Assembly: GCA_028819255.1 (NCBI GenBank)
Contig: JAPPMB010000001.1
Location: forward strand, 1-49,592
Reading direction: 5' to 3'
DNA length: 49,592 nt
Source: Bryobacterales bacterium
GTDB lineage: Bacteria; Acidobacteriota; Terriglobia; Bryobacterales; UBA6623
Shown: in pieces, positions 25,682-33,758 of the stretch
Layout: each line of letters starts with the position of its first letter
Numbering within the stretch: position 1 is the first letter of the stretch
The notes under the pieces: generated by a model
What the model was told of the DNA's origin: nothing
What the model saw: the letters and a program-made list of their open reading frames with translations, nothing else
The model's database searches: none
Program-made: the position numbers and the translations under genes

Positions 25682-27235
25682 TCAAGGCAGGGAGTCGTCC
25701 CCGTCCACCGGACCGCCTCGGTCGCCGCGCAGATAGGGATTGAACGTGTAGTCCAGCGAGACTGGCCCGGGCAGTGTCAGGTTCCGCGAGACCCCGTACG
25801 CCGGGTCGAGGGCCCACTGGCCCCTTGCGAGCACCTTCCGATCGTGGGTGTCGTCATCGTGCCAGCCCCAGAACGGCTTAGCCATGTCCACGCCGTGGCG
25901 CACTCCCCGGAACGCTCCGGCGAGAGAGACGTTCGACGCACGCGGACGGCCGCCGTGCGGATGGTAGGGGAAGTAGCTGCTGAAGGTCTGCCTGCGGGGC
26001 TCCGGCTGAACGTGAGCCGGCACCCACCAGTGGTCGTAGATCGGCAGCAGATCGTAGCCGACCTCGCGGTCGGCTGGGTGAGCCGGCCTCTCCGCAACGC
26101 CCTTGTAGACGTAGGTCACGCCGGTGCCTGCATGGAATCGATCATCCGCGTACGTGTATCCTGCGTCGCGGCCGGGCCCGTAGACGCCGTGTCCGCCGGA
26201 GTGCACGAACACCACCGGATGGTGCCCTTGATGAAACTCCATTTCGCCGTCAAGGTCGTGAAAGTTCCCCCGCACTCGGGGGTCTGCCCGATACGAGTAG
26301 ATCTTGTTGTGGGCGAGCGTCTCCATGGCGACGGCACGCCCCGCCGGCGAGCCGTCCCGGACGACAGTGAGGATCATGCCCTCGTTGTCGTTCTCGTGGC
26401 AGGTTCCGGCCACGCACTTGTCGGAATAGTCCCGCGGATGAAAGAAGTTGTAGATGACGAACCAGTGCGTGCGGGTCTCGATGACGGCGTAGTAGACGTA
26501 GGCCTGGGAACTGGCCCGCGGCGCGTTGGCCCAGTTGTTGTCGCCGCGCCAGTCGCCGTCGGCGTCGAATCTGGCGAGGTAGTCCGACTTGGGCTGGAAC
26601 CAGGTCTCCTGGGCGACGAACGGGGCATGATGCTCCACGAGCGCGCGGAACCGATCCGTCGAGCGCGGCTGCAGGCCGAAGGTGACCTGTTCGCCGGGCG
26701 TATGCGACCGGGCGCCGGAATCGATCCGGATCTGGATCGTGCCGGTCACCCCGCCGAGCGTCGCGGACAGGACGGCCCGCCCTTCCTTGCCCGACGCAGT
26801 AAACAGCACAGCGTCCTGAAGAAGGGAGTTGTGGTCCGCCATGTCAAAGAGCCGGGCGCGGAACCCGTTCTGCCCGTGCCTGGCCGCGGAAGGGGCGTCG
26901 CGCCTCTGGTAGCGAAAGGGTTTGGACAGCCAGCCGCTCCGGGCATCCCGAAGGTGAAACGCGGCGGGACCTCGACGGAGTCGGATCCTGGCAAAGCCCG
27001 TTGGGTCGTCAGCAGCAACCCCGTGCGCCACGACCCGCACGGCGACGCTCTCGTATGGCCGGACCCTCGCATCGGCAGGGTCGGTGCTGAGTTCGATCTC
27101 GGTCGCAGCGTCTGGCACCTGGGCTGCGGATCGACCAGCCCACACCAACAGAAGAGCAGCCAGCGCGGCTGCAAACGCCACGACGCCACGCCACCAGGCC
27201 GCGCCCGGAGCACTCCCCCTGCGTTGATCCGGCAT
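25682..27235 (-). CDS. Secreted protein of unknown function, Vps62-like motifs
   Basis: I start at the Met at 27235, giving 517 residues. The longer frame would overlap the divergent dehydrogenase. An N-terminal membrane segment (VVAFAAALAALLLVWAG) suggests export. Recognisable stretches are YYAVIETRTHWFVIYNFFHP, CHENDNEGMILTVV, HPVVFVHSGGHGVYGPG and YDLLPIYDHWWVPAH. The His-Glu-Asn-Asp and VHSGGHG motifs remind me of the Vps62/plant DUF946 fold, so I suggest a distant relative and do not claim it. The first 200 residues seem to form a separate beta-rich domain (ELSTDPADARVRPYESVAV). It is divergent from the dehydrogenase gene, with 85 bases between the start codons. Confidence 0.55.
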   Translation of the reverse strand: MPDQRRGSAPGAAWWRGVVAFAAALAALLLVWAGRSAAQVPDAATEIELSTDPADARVRPYESVAVRVVAHGVAADDPTGFARIRLRRGPAAFHLRDARSGWLSKPFRYQRRDAPSAARHGQNGFRARLFDMADHNSLLQDAVLFTASGKEGRAVLSATLGGVTGTIQIRIDSGARSHTPGEQVTFGLQPRSTDRFRALVEHHAPFVAQETWFQPKSDYLARFDADGDWRGDNNWANAPRASSQAYVYYAVIETRTHWFVIYNFFHPRDYSDKCVAGTCHENDNEGMILTVVRDGSPAGRAVAMETLAHNKIYSYRADPRVRGNFHDLDGEMEFHQGHHPVVFVHSGGHGVYGPGRDAGYTYADDRFHAGTGVTYVYKGVAERPAHPADREVGYDLLPIYDHWWVPAHVQPEPRRQTFSSYFPYHPHGGRPRASNVSLAGAFRGVRHGVDMAKPFWGWHDDDTHDRKVLARGQWALDPAYGVSRNLTLPGPVSLDYTFNPYLRGDRGGPVDGDDSLP

Positions 27236-27320
27236 CGCGTACAGCTTTGCACACGAAGCGAACGAGACTTCAGGGGCCGGGGAGTATGATGGACCACCGC
27301 CATCAGCCGGCGGGTTCTCA

Positions 27321-28178
27321 GTGCCAGTGACGCGCATCGGGGTGATAGGACTCGGACTGCTCGGCTCGGCCATCGCGGAGCGTCTGCTCGCTTCGGACTT
27401 CGACGTTCTGGGATTCGACGTCGACAGCGAGCGGGTTGCGGGTCTTGCGTCAGCGGGAGGCGGGGGCGCGGAATCGGCGGAAGAGGTTGCCGCCGCGTGC
27501 CGCCGCGTCGTTCTGAGCCTGCCCGACTCGCGCGTTGTGCGAGCAGTGCTGGAAGGCATTTCCGCGCAGAGCCTCACGGGACGGCTGGTCATGGACACGA
27601 CTACCGGGGCACCCTCCGACGCCGTGGCGTTCGGAAGAATGCTCCATGCGCTGGAAGGTCACTATCTCGACACTCCGATTGGCGGGTCCAGCGAACAGGT
27701 CAGGCAGCGCGATGCCATTGTCATCGCTGGAGGGGATGCGGTGGCGCTGGATCGCTGTCTGCCCGTCCTCGAGTGCCTGGGGCGGAGGGTGTTTCGCGCG
27801 GGAGGGTGCGGCAGCGGCTCGACCATGAAGCTCGCGGTCAACCTTGTGCTCGGCCTCCACCGCGCCGTCCTTGCAGAAGGCCTCTCGTTTGCCAGGCACT
27901 GCGGGCTCTCGCCCGCGTTGGCGCTTGAAATCCTCAAGGCCGGCCCGGCCCATTCCGTGGTCATGGATCGCAAGGGCGACAGGATGCTGAACCAGGACTT
28001 CGCTCCCGAAGCGCGGCTCAGCCAGCACCTCAAGGACGTGCTTCTGATCCTGGCGGAAGGGCAGCGCCACGGCGCCAGGCTTCCGCTGTCGGAAACACAC
28101 AGCGCACTGCTCAGGACGGCGCGCGCCCTGGGCTACGGCCCGGCCGACAACAGTGCGGTGATCAAGGCGTACGAGTGA
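27321..28178 (+). CDS. NAD(P)-dependent oxidoreductase, 3-hydroxyisobutyrate dehydrogenase family
   Basis: The GTG start gives 285 residues. The Rossmann loop GLGLLGSAIAERLL (residues 10-23) and the substrate motif DTPIGGSSEQVRQRDAIVIAGG (from about residue 114) match the beta-hydroxyacid dehydrogenase family. The catalytic lysine is in GSGSTMKLAVNLVLG. These enzymes oxidise beta-hydroxyacids such as 3-hydroxyisobutyrate or tartronate semialdehyde. Downstream the gene runs convergent with the DUF6807 gene. The substrate cannot be told from sequence alone. Confidence 0.88.
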   Translation: MPVTRIGVIGLGLLGSAIAERLLASDFDVLGFDVDSERVAGLASAGGGGAESAEEVAAACRRVVLSLPDSRVVRAVLEGISAQSLTGRLVMDTTTGAPSDAVAFGRMLHALEGHYLDTPIGGSSEQVRQRDAIVIAGGDAVALDRCLPVLECLGRRVFRAGGCGSGSTMKLAVNLVLGLHRAVLAEGLSFARHCGLSPALALEILKAGPAHSVVMDRKGDRMLNQDFAPEARLSQHLKDVLLILAEGQRHGARLPLSETHSALLRTARALGYGPADNSAVIKAYE

Positions 28179-28182
28179 GGCG

Positions 28183-28195
28183 CCCGCCGCGCGGG
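28183..28195. terminator. Tight hairpin between convergent genes
   Basis: CCCGC (28183-28187) and GCGGG (28191-28195) pair around a three-base loop between the dehydrogenase stop and the stop of the minus-strand DUF6807 gene. It lacks a T-run but is well placed to serve both strands. Confidence 0.3.
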
Positions 28196-29224
28196 TCAGT
28201 CGGCGGCGAACTCCTGGAACCAGTCTTCGATCTCCGCGGCGGTCGTAGGGCCTTCGTGGATCACGACGCGATACCGGAGCACCAGGGACTCGCCGCGCGG
28301 CACGGTGTGGCTTCCGTCCGCTCCCGCCTCGCCGGAAAAGTCCGAGAGGCCAAACGGGTTGGCCGAGCAGAGGCTGTAGCCGCGCGCGTGCCACCTGGTC
28401 GGGTGCCTCAGGTTTGACGGGTGATCGAGGATCACGACTCCCGCCTGTCGGCCCGCGACCGTCGCCGAGTAGTCGACCCACCGCGCCTCCTGTCCCCAGA
28501 TCCTCTCGGTGTCTGTGAGGCCGTCGGAATTCAGCAGGACCGCGCCGCGCTCCTGGCGGAACTCGTCGGCGAGCCGCATGGCGAACCCACCGTCCTCGGT
28601 GTCCCCGAAGCGAAGGTCCCGCCCCTGGTTGGCCCGGAATTCGAGTTCCGTATCGATCAGAGCGAGGCGGCCGGCTGCCGAGAAAGTGTGCCGCTGGACG
28701 AGAGTCCCCTGGATCTCCCCGTCCGCGCTGCGGAGCCCGAGCTCCGCTGCTACGGAGCCGGTTCCTTCACCGGTCTCGACCGCTGGCTCTGTCAGGACCA
28801 CGATGGTCCCCGTCCTGTCCCGACCCAGCTCGCGCCAGAAGTCATGTCCGTTGATGTCCCCGTGTCCGTACCAGATCCCTCGATGCCAGTCGTGGTCTCT
28901 CTCCTCGCCGTCCCGCGGCTCAACAGGATATCCGCGAGAGACAACAGTCCCGGAAACCGTCCGGAGGGGATAGAGGAAAGGCTTGTCCCATTCGTTTCCG
29001 AGATGCAGGGCCGTGAAGGCGCTGCCGTCCAGCAGGACGCGGATCTCATGCTCCCCTCTCTCGATGGCGACCTCAGCGCTGGACCCGGTTCGGGCAGCGT
29101 CCCTCAGGCTCATCCCTCCGGTGTCTCCCTGGCAGGCGACAAACGCCCATGACGCAGCGGAGACTAGAACGGCCCGCCTGCTCACGATTTGCACGTCCGG
29201 GTCGGTTCGCACGGTCATTCGCAA
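28196..29224 (-). CDS. DUF6807 (PmoA-like) secreted protein
   Basis: The 342-residue protein starts with a leader ending in a lipobox-like AFVACQG, so it may be a lipoprotein. The DUF6807 body shows FLYPLRTVSGTVVSRGYP, DHDWHRGIWYGHGDINGHDFW, RFGDTEDGGFAMRLADEF, HPSNLRHPTRWHARGYSLCS, and the ending VIHEGPTTAAEIEDWFQEF. The conserved H-HRG and HPSN motifs are characteristic. The family is often labelled methane oxygenase PmoA, which is a poor name: it is found in sugar-degrading loci and has no link to methane oxidation here. The substrate is unknown; a sugar derivative is most likely. Confidence 0.82.
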   Translation of the reverse strand: MRMTVRTDPDVQIVSRRAVLVSAASWAFVACQGDTGGMSLRDAARTGSSAEVAIERGEHEIRVLLDGSAFTALHLGNEWDKPFLYPLRTVSGTVVSRGYPVEPRDGEERDHDWHRGIWYGHGDINGHDFWRELGRDRTGTIVVLTEPAVETGEGTGSVAAELGLRSADGEIQGTLVQRHTFSAAGRLALIDTELEFRANQGRDLRFGDTEDGGFAMRLADEFRQERGAVLLNSDGLTDTERIWGQEARWVDYSATVAGRQAGVVILDHPSNLRHPTRWHARGYSLCSANPFGLSDFSGEAGADGSHTVPRGESLVLRYRVVIHEGPTTAAEIEDWFQEFAAD

Positions 29225-29383
29225 GGCAGAATAGCAAGGGACTGTCAGGCCCGCGCTCAGCCGGACCCGACTCCTTCCGTGTCAGAATAGGCATCGCATC
29301 CCGGCCTGGCAGGCCAGGCGAACTTCCCCGAGGCTCGTGTGGAAGGGGCGCCAGCCGATTTCAGGCCGCATGCTGGCTCGGCA

Positions 29384-30460
29384 ATGTTTCGGAGGCTCGC
29401 CACATCCTGGTGCCCGATCGCGGCATGCGCGCTGGCCTTGCTGCCAGTTGCTCCAGCCGCCGATGAGCCGGTAATGGTTATCGGGATCGCACACTTCCCT
29501 CCCCTGGTCATGGAGGCCGAGCGAGGCTTCGAGGGCTTCGACATCGACATCTGGAACGAGGTGTCAGACGCGATGGGCATCGAGTCGACGTTTCGCCTGA
29601 TGCCGTTCAGCGAGCTTCTCGGGGCGGTGGAGCGTGGCGAGGTCGACGCGGCGCTGGCCGGCATCAGCGTGACCCTCGACCGGGAGGTCGCGCTGGATTT
29701 CAGCCACCCCTACATGAGAAGCGGGCTGCGGATCCTGACGACCATCGACCAAGATCCGGTCTGGATGCGGGTAGTGCGGTCCTTCACGACTGAAGCAGGG
29801 GTAGGAATCGCCGGCTACCTCCTGGCATTCATACTTGTTTGCGCCCACGTCCTGTACTTCGCGGAGCATGGAGACTCCGGCATCGACGATCGCTACTTTC
29901 CAGGCATATTCGAGGCGGTCTGGTGCGTCCTTGCAACCATCACGACTGTCGGCTACGGCGACGTGACTCCCCGCCGCTGGCTGGGACGCTTCGTCTCTCT
30001 GGCCGTCATGATGATCGGCATATCGCTGTTCGGCATCGCGGTTGCCCAGCTCTCGGCCGGCCTGATGGCCGAGAAGATCAAGAGCGACATCGCTGGCCCG
30101 AATGATCTCAGTGGTCGCGTGGTCGCAACCGTGGCAGGAACGACCAGCACAGAGGTTGCGGTTCGATACGGCTCACGACTGCGGGTGGTCGAAGACATCG
30201 AAGTCGCCTATGGACTGCTCCAGTCCGGGAATGTCGATGCGATCCTGTTCGACGCCGCTCCCCTGATGCGATACGCGCTCGTTGACGGATACCAGACTGT
30301 GACCGTCGTGGGGCCGCTGGTGGAGCCTCAAGCGTACGGGATAGCCTTTCCGGCTGGCAGCGAGCTGCGGGAGCCTGTCAACCGGGAGCTCCTGCGCCTC
30401 GAACAGTCCGGCGAGTACGACAGGATTCACCGCAGATGGTTTGGGGCCGTGGACGAGTGA
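29384..30460 (+). CDS. Ligand-gated potassium channel, prokaryotic glutamate receptor (GluR0) type
   Basis: The ATG at 29384 gives 358 residues with a signal peptide (CALALLPVAPAADEP). The order is periplasmic binding lobe S1 (GIAHFPPLVMEAE, FEGFDIDIWNEV, FRLMPFSELLGAVERGEVDA, LDFSHPYMRSGLRIL). Then comes a membrane helix (GIAGYLLAFILVCAHVLYF), a re-entrant pore loop with the potassium filter TTVGYGD (187-193), a second membrane helix (VSLAVMMIGISLFGIAVAQL), and binding lobe S2 (LSGRVVATVAGTTSTEVAV to YDRIHRRWFGAV). This is the inverted potassium-pore architecture of GluR0 from cyanobacteria. It should sit in the inner membrane and open on binding an amino acid. The ligand is unknown. Confidence 0.85.
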   Translation: MFRRLATSWCPIAACALALLPVAPAADEPVMVIGIAHFPPLVMEAERGFEGFDIDIWNEVSDAMGIESTFRLMPFSELLGAVERGEVDAALAGISVTLDREVALDFSHPYMRSGLRILTTIDQDPVWMRVVRSFTTEAGVGIAGYLLAFILVCAHVLYFAEHGDSGIDDRYFPGIFEAVWCVLATITTVGYGDVTPRRWLGRFVSLAVMMIGISLFGIAVAQLSAGLMAEKIKSDIAGPNDLSGRVVATVAGTTSTEVAVRYGSRLRVVEDIEVAYGLLQSGNVDAILFDAAPLMRYALVDGYQTVTVVGPLVEPQAYGIAFPAGSELREPVNRELLRLEQSGEYDRIHRRWFGAVDE

Positions 30461-30674
30461 CGGTTTGGTGCGCGCAGCACAGCTCTAGGCAGATCTTTGG
30501 CACCATTCGTTGAAGAGTCCATGTGCGGGCTGGCCCTCGGAGCAGATGCTGAGCTGCCCGTCCCCGACTGGCATGGGGCAAGGTTCCGTGGTCAGTGCCC
30601 GTGTCTGGGGCCACGATTCGCTCATTGGAATGGGATACGCTTGATTACGGCATGCGCGCTCCAAGGCGTCGGCG
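30461..30674. other. Leader region of the 30703 module
   Basis: This stretch has no convincing gene. A 73-residue frame at 30497-30718 has no motif. The palindrome listed separately closes the gap immediately before the next gene. Confidence 0.3.
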
Positions 30675-30698
30675 ACCTAGAAGGCGGGATTTCTAGGT
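30675..30698 (+). promoter_or_regulatory. Perfect palindrome just upstream of the module's start codon
   Basis: ACCTAGAA (30675-30682) and TTCTAGGT (30691-30698) are a perfect eight-base inverted repeat around GGCGGGAT. The downstream arm ends four bases before the GTG at 30703. As DNA it could be an operator for autorepression. As RNA it would form a hairpin with the weak ribosome site (GGCGGG) in the loop. Either would regulate the gene, but no binding protein has been shown. Confidence 0.4.
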
Positions 30699-30702
30699 AC
30701 CG

Positions 30703-31065
30703 GTGGATGTGGATCTGAGGGCTGTGGCCGAGCTCGCACGGTATGTCGGCAGCAGGGAACACAAGAAGGCACCAAGCTATGCAGGGCCGCCCGGGCTGAG
30801 GGCGGACGCCTCATGCTGCCCGCCTGAACTCGCGACGGATGCCGGCGTTCCTACAGCTTGGTTGCGTCGCGCGATTCCTCAAGGTTCTACTGGCGGGCCG
30901 TGGGAGGGGCGATCGCCCGGCTTTCCGCGCTACGTCTGGTACAAGCACGATGAAACGGTGTACGAGGGGCGTCTTGTGAACCGCGAGCAGGGTCAGTACA
31001 AGGGTTATCCGCTGGAGAAGTCCGAATGGCCCGCCGCCTTGATGGGGATGAATGCCGACTCTTGA
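30703..31065 (+). CDS. Small hypothetical protein, first gene of a two-gene module
   Basis: The GTG at 30703 gives 120 residues. The sequence is coherent: ARYVGSREHKKAPSYAGPPG, LRADASCCPPELATD, WLRRAIPQGSTGGPWEGR, FPRYVWYKHDETVYEGRLVN and QGQYKGYPLEKSEWPAAL. I recognise the pattern from small proteins paired with a large partner, but I cannot name a family or function. It has two neighbouring Cys and no membrane segment. It overlaps the next gene by 14 bases, so they are co-translated. A palindrome sits directly ahead of it. Neighbours suggest an accessory or toxin-antitoxin-like role, but that is inference. Confidence 0.65.
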   Translation: MDVDLRAVAELARYVGSREHKKAPSYAGPPGLRADASCCPPELATDAGVPTAWLRRAIPQGSTGGPWEGRSPGFPRYVWYKHDETVYEGRLVNREQGQYKGYPLEKSEWPAALMGMNADS

Positions 31066-32422
31066 GTTTGACTTCGAATGGGAGGCAGCCCGTGGGATCA
31101 AGGGACCGGAACTGGCCTCCACTTGGGCATCCCTCATGATACGGGTCAACAATTCGGTCCTGACCAAGGTTCTGGACCCGTCGGACAATCGAGTCCGAGA
31201 CTGTATCCACGTCCCGCTCTACCCTCTTGCAGAGTGGCTCGCCACTAGTTGGTGGTTTCTGCTTCACGAATTCGAAGACCGGATGGGAATCTCCGATCTG
31301 CCGTTCATGGAACGCCATGCACTCGGCCCTTCACGGGAAGGTTATAGGTTTCCCAATATTCATGTGGTGTCTTTCGATACTGGAACTCGAGTAACCTGGA
31401 AGCACGACAGGCTTCGATGGAGCGGTTTGGAGTTCCTGGATCGTGAAGGCTGCGAGTGGATTGACAAGGATGGATTTCGTCAGACCTGCGCTGACCTTGT
31501 TGACGCCGTCGTAGAACGGCTCATGTCCCGTGGGGTCAGGAATACGCTGCTTGAAGAGGAATGGCTCGCAATTCGGGATGCGGACGAGGAAGAGCGGAGA
31601 TTCTGCCAAATGGCTGGCGCCCTTGGTTTGGACCCGTATTCGATCGACCCGCTTGACAGGATACGTGTCTTTCGCATTGAGAAGTCCCTGAGCGGGGCGG
31701 TCCTGGAGGAAGCGCTGCCCATCCTTCATGTCGGCAGGATCGACGCGGAACTGGCCGCGATCGCACGTGGGCTGAGAGTGGGGAGGGCCGCCAGCATCCC
31801 TCTAGAGCGATTCACCTCCCTGCGGGACGAGGTTGTCGATTCACCCGTTGCCCAAGGAGGCGACCGCCCCTGGAGGGTCGGCTACTCGCTGGCCAGGCAA
31901 GTTCGCGCGGGGCTGGGCCTGGACGGCACGCCGCTCCCCACGTGGCCTTCCCTGAGCAGGGGACTGGGTGAGCCGCGCCTTGCCGATGGACGGTTGTCTC
32001 GGTCCGAGGCGTTCCGTCACGTCGGTCGCCTCGACGGGGTTGTAACCTCCAACGACGACGGCCTTCCGGGCTTCTGCTTTCGCCCCGGCGGAAGCAGTCG
32101 GACACGCCGGTTCCGATTCTGCCGGGGCTTGGCCGAATTGCTGTTGAGACCTCGGTCGGATGCGCTTCTGACGAGGGCGCGATCAAGCCGTCAGCAGCAG
32201 GGGCGCGCGTTTTCTGCGGAGTTCCTCGCACCGTCCGCCGGCCTGCGAGAGTGCGTCGATGGTCATGCGCTGGATGAGGAAGAAGTCGCGGATTTGGCGT
32301 CGCGATTCGGAGTCTCGGCCTGGGTTGTTGAACACCAAATTAAAAGCCATGGGATCGCCCGGATCGAAGGGCGAGACCATTGCGGACGACCCTGGGCGCC
32401 CGACTGGAGCGCAGCGGCCTAG
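31052..32422 (+). CDS. Large protein with protease-dead ImmA/IrrE-like C-terminal region
   Basis: The 456-residue protein has an unassigned N-terminal half (FDFEWEAARGIKGPELASTW, PLYPLAEWLATSWWFLLHEF) and a C-terminal part similar to the ImmA/IrrE fold (LLTRARSSRQQQGRAFSAEF, LAPSAGLRE, LASRFGVSAWVVEHQIKS). The zinc-binding HExxH is replaced by RGLAE (358-362) in FRFCRGLAELLL, so both histidines and the catalytic glutamate are lost. It is not a frameshift, as the frame is open and the neighbouring residues are normal. The protein may be a binding or regulatory pseudo-protease. It is the second gene of the module at 30703. Confidence 0.6.
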   Translation: MPTLEFDFEWEAARGIKGPELASTWASLMIRVNNSVLTKVLDPSDNRVRDCIHVPLYPLAEWLATSWWFLLHEFEDRMGISDLPFMERHALGPSREGYRFPNIHVVSFDTGTRVTWKHDRLRWSGLEFLDREGCEWIDKDGFRQTCADLVDAVVERLMSRGVRNTLLEEEWLAIRDADEEERRFCQMAGALGLDPYSIDPLDRIRVFRIEKSLSGAVLEEALPILHVGRIDAELAAIARGLRVGRAASIPLERFTSLRDEVVDSPVAQGGDRPWRVGYSLARQVRAGLGLDGTPLPTWPSLSRGLGEPRLADGRLSRSEAFRHVGRLDGVVTSNDDGLPGFCFRPGGSSRTRRFRFCRGLAELLLRPRSDALLTRARSSRQQQGRAFSAEFLAPSAGLRECVDGHALDEEEVADLASRFGVSAWVVEHQIKSHGIARIEGRDHCGRPWAPDWSAAA

Positions 32423-32649
32423 GGCGTAGGCTCGCCGGACTTCCCGTTGGTCCGTCCGCGCGGTCAGACGGTTAGAATCACGGTAAGACCGCCGAGACAA
32501 AACTTCCCTAGATTGCGGCGCGTCCTGGCTTGCAATTCGGCTTCGCCTGTCCAGATGGGGGAAGTGACCGCACGCACCGTCTAAGAGACTGCATATTTCA
32601 CGCCAACTACGACTCCCTAAAGCCATTCACCGCCCACTACCTGATGGTG
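32423..32649. other. Intergenic tract ahead of the low-GC zone
   Basis: No confident gene. A plus-strand frame (32530-32814, TTG start) has the coherent-looking stretch DCIFHANYDSLKPFTAHYL but no family that I can identify; it may be a relic of another lost gene. Confidence 0.3.
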
Positions 32650-33701
32650 TTATCTCATGACTTCCAGTGTCTCAATCCCAGTATTTTCGACAGATATATT
32701 GACAGATCCACTATTGATAAACTGGAACTTATCATTATTGTAAGACTCGTTGACGTCAATGGCATCCGACAGGCCTATCATCCTAGATTGACCAACAATG
32801 TAGTCATCCACTAAGCGCTATATCCACTGGATAACGCTTTGGACAGATTCAGTATATCGCACAAATCTCCTTAATCGAATCGACTACGATGTGTCTCAAT
32901 ATCATTCAAATTACTGAACAAACTTGGACCACCGAAAGGCGAGGTGTCGAACGGACTGCTAGCAACTCGCATCTGCAAAACGAAGTGTCGTTCACTAAGC
33001 CTATCTCCAGCGAAACCTAGCACCAACCGAGCAACAAAATTGACCCGCACTCGCCCAAATGCCAAGGTCACCTCCAGAGCTGGATTGACCGTCGGAGCCT
33101 GCACACCCGAAGTGATATCCTCGGTGATCACCATCGATTCTGAGACCGGAATCTGCTCCAACCGTTCGACGACTTGAAGGAAGCCGTCTTGGTTTTTGCA
33201 AATGTGGGAGAATTCTGAGTCGTCCACTATGCCTCGCCCTGCAGCAATCAACCGGGAGTCAGTACCGTGAACAGCAATGTCCGGAGCAAGAGGCCCGACT
33301 TGAACGTGCGGGGACGGCAACTCGGTTTCTTGACGGATCGGAGATTTTATCGACCTGTCTCGGATTCTCGATTGCCCTTCCGTGGCCTAGCGTGGAGAAA
33401 GCAACGCCAATACCGCGATATCCTCCGACGGAACCACAGACGTCTCTGAGGAAGCCAGAGCGCTGTCGAAGGAAATGGCAATTCGCTCAAGGAATCTCTC
33501 TCCCCGTTCCATTTCTGCCTCATTTTGGGGACAGGCACCAATGTATTTCTGATTCAGCTGCTCCGTCAATTGTACTCTCCCTCCGTGGTCCAGGTCCGCC
33601 CTAACTGAACGGACGATCGCCAGTGTGAGGACGACTATTGTCCGGAAGGCCGATCGTGAACGAGACAATCGGTATGAAAATGGGTATCTGATCACGCCCA
33701 C
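32650..33701 (-). pseudogene. Decayed gene in a low-GC tract with two in-frame stops and one frameshift
   Basis: Three minus-strand pieces join into one reading of about 345 residues. From 33701 the frame gives MERGERFLERIAISFDSALA and reaches a TAG at 33387-33389. In the same frame it continues as ATEGQSRIRDRS, IAVHGTDSRLIAAGRGIVDD, VTLAFGRVRVNFVARLVLGF and FSNLNDIETHRSRFD to a TAA at 32871-32873. It goes on as GDLCDILNLSKALSSGYSA until a frameshift near 32812, after which VDDYIVGQSRMIGLSDAIDV, FQFINSGSVNIS and ENTGIETLEVMR end at 32650. The in-frame alignment across both stops makes a single ancestral gene likely. The base composition is visibly lower in GC than its neighbours, as expected for transferred DNA. 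The family is unknown to me. Confidence 0.5.
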
Positions 33702-33758
33702 ATCTCACTTTCAGCCATTCGGCTCAGGGCAAATACGAGGCCCCTCACCAAACTACAG

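Noticed and set aside
25289..27289. A plus-strand open frame of 666 residues antisense to the secreted protein.
   Set aside because: It is composed of antisense codons with no known domain, while the minus strand has coherent motifs.
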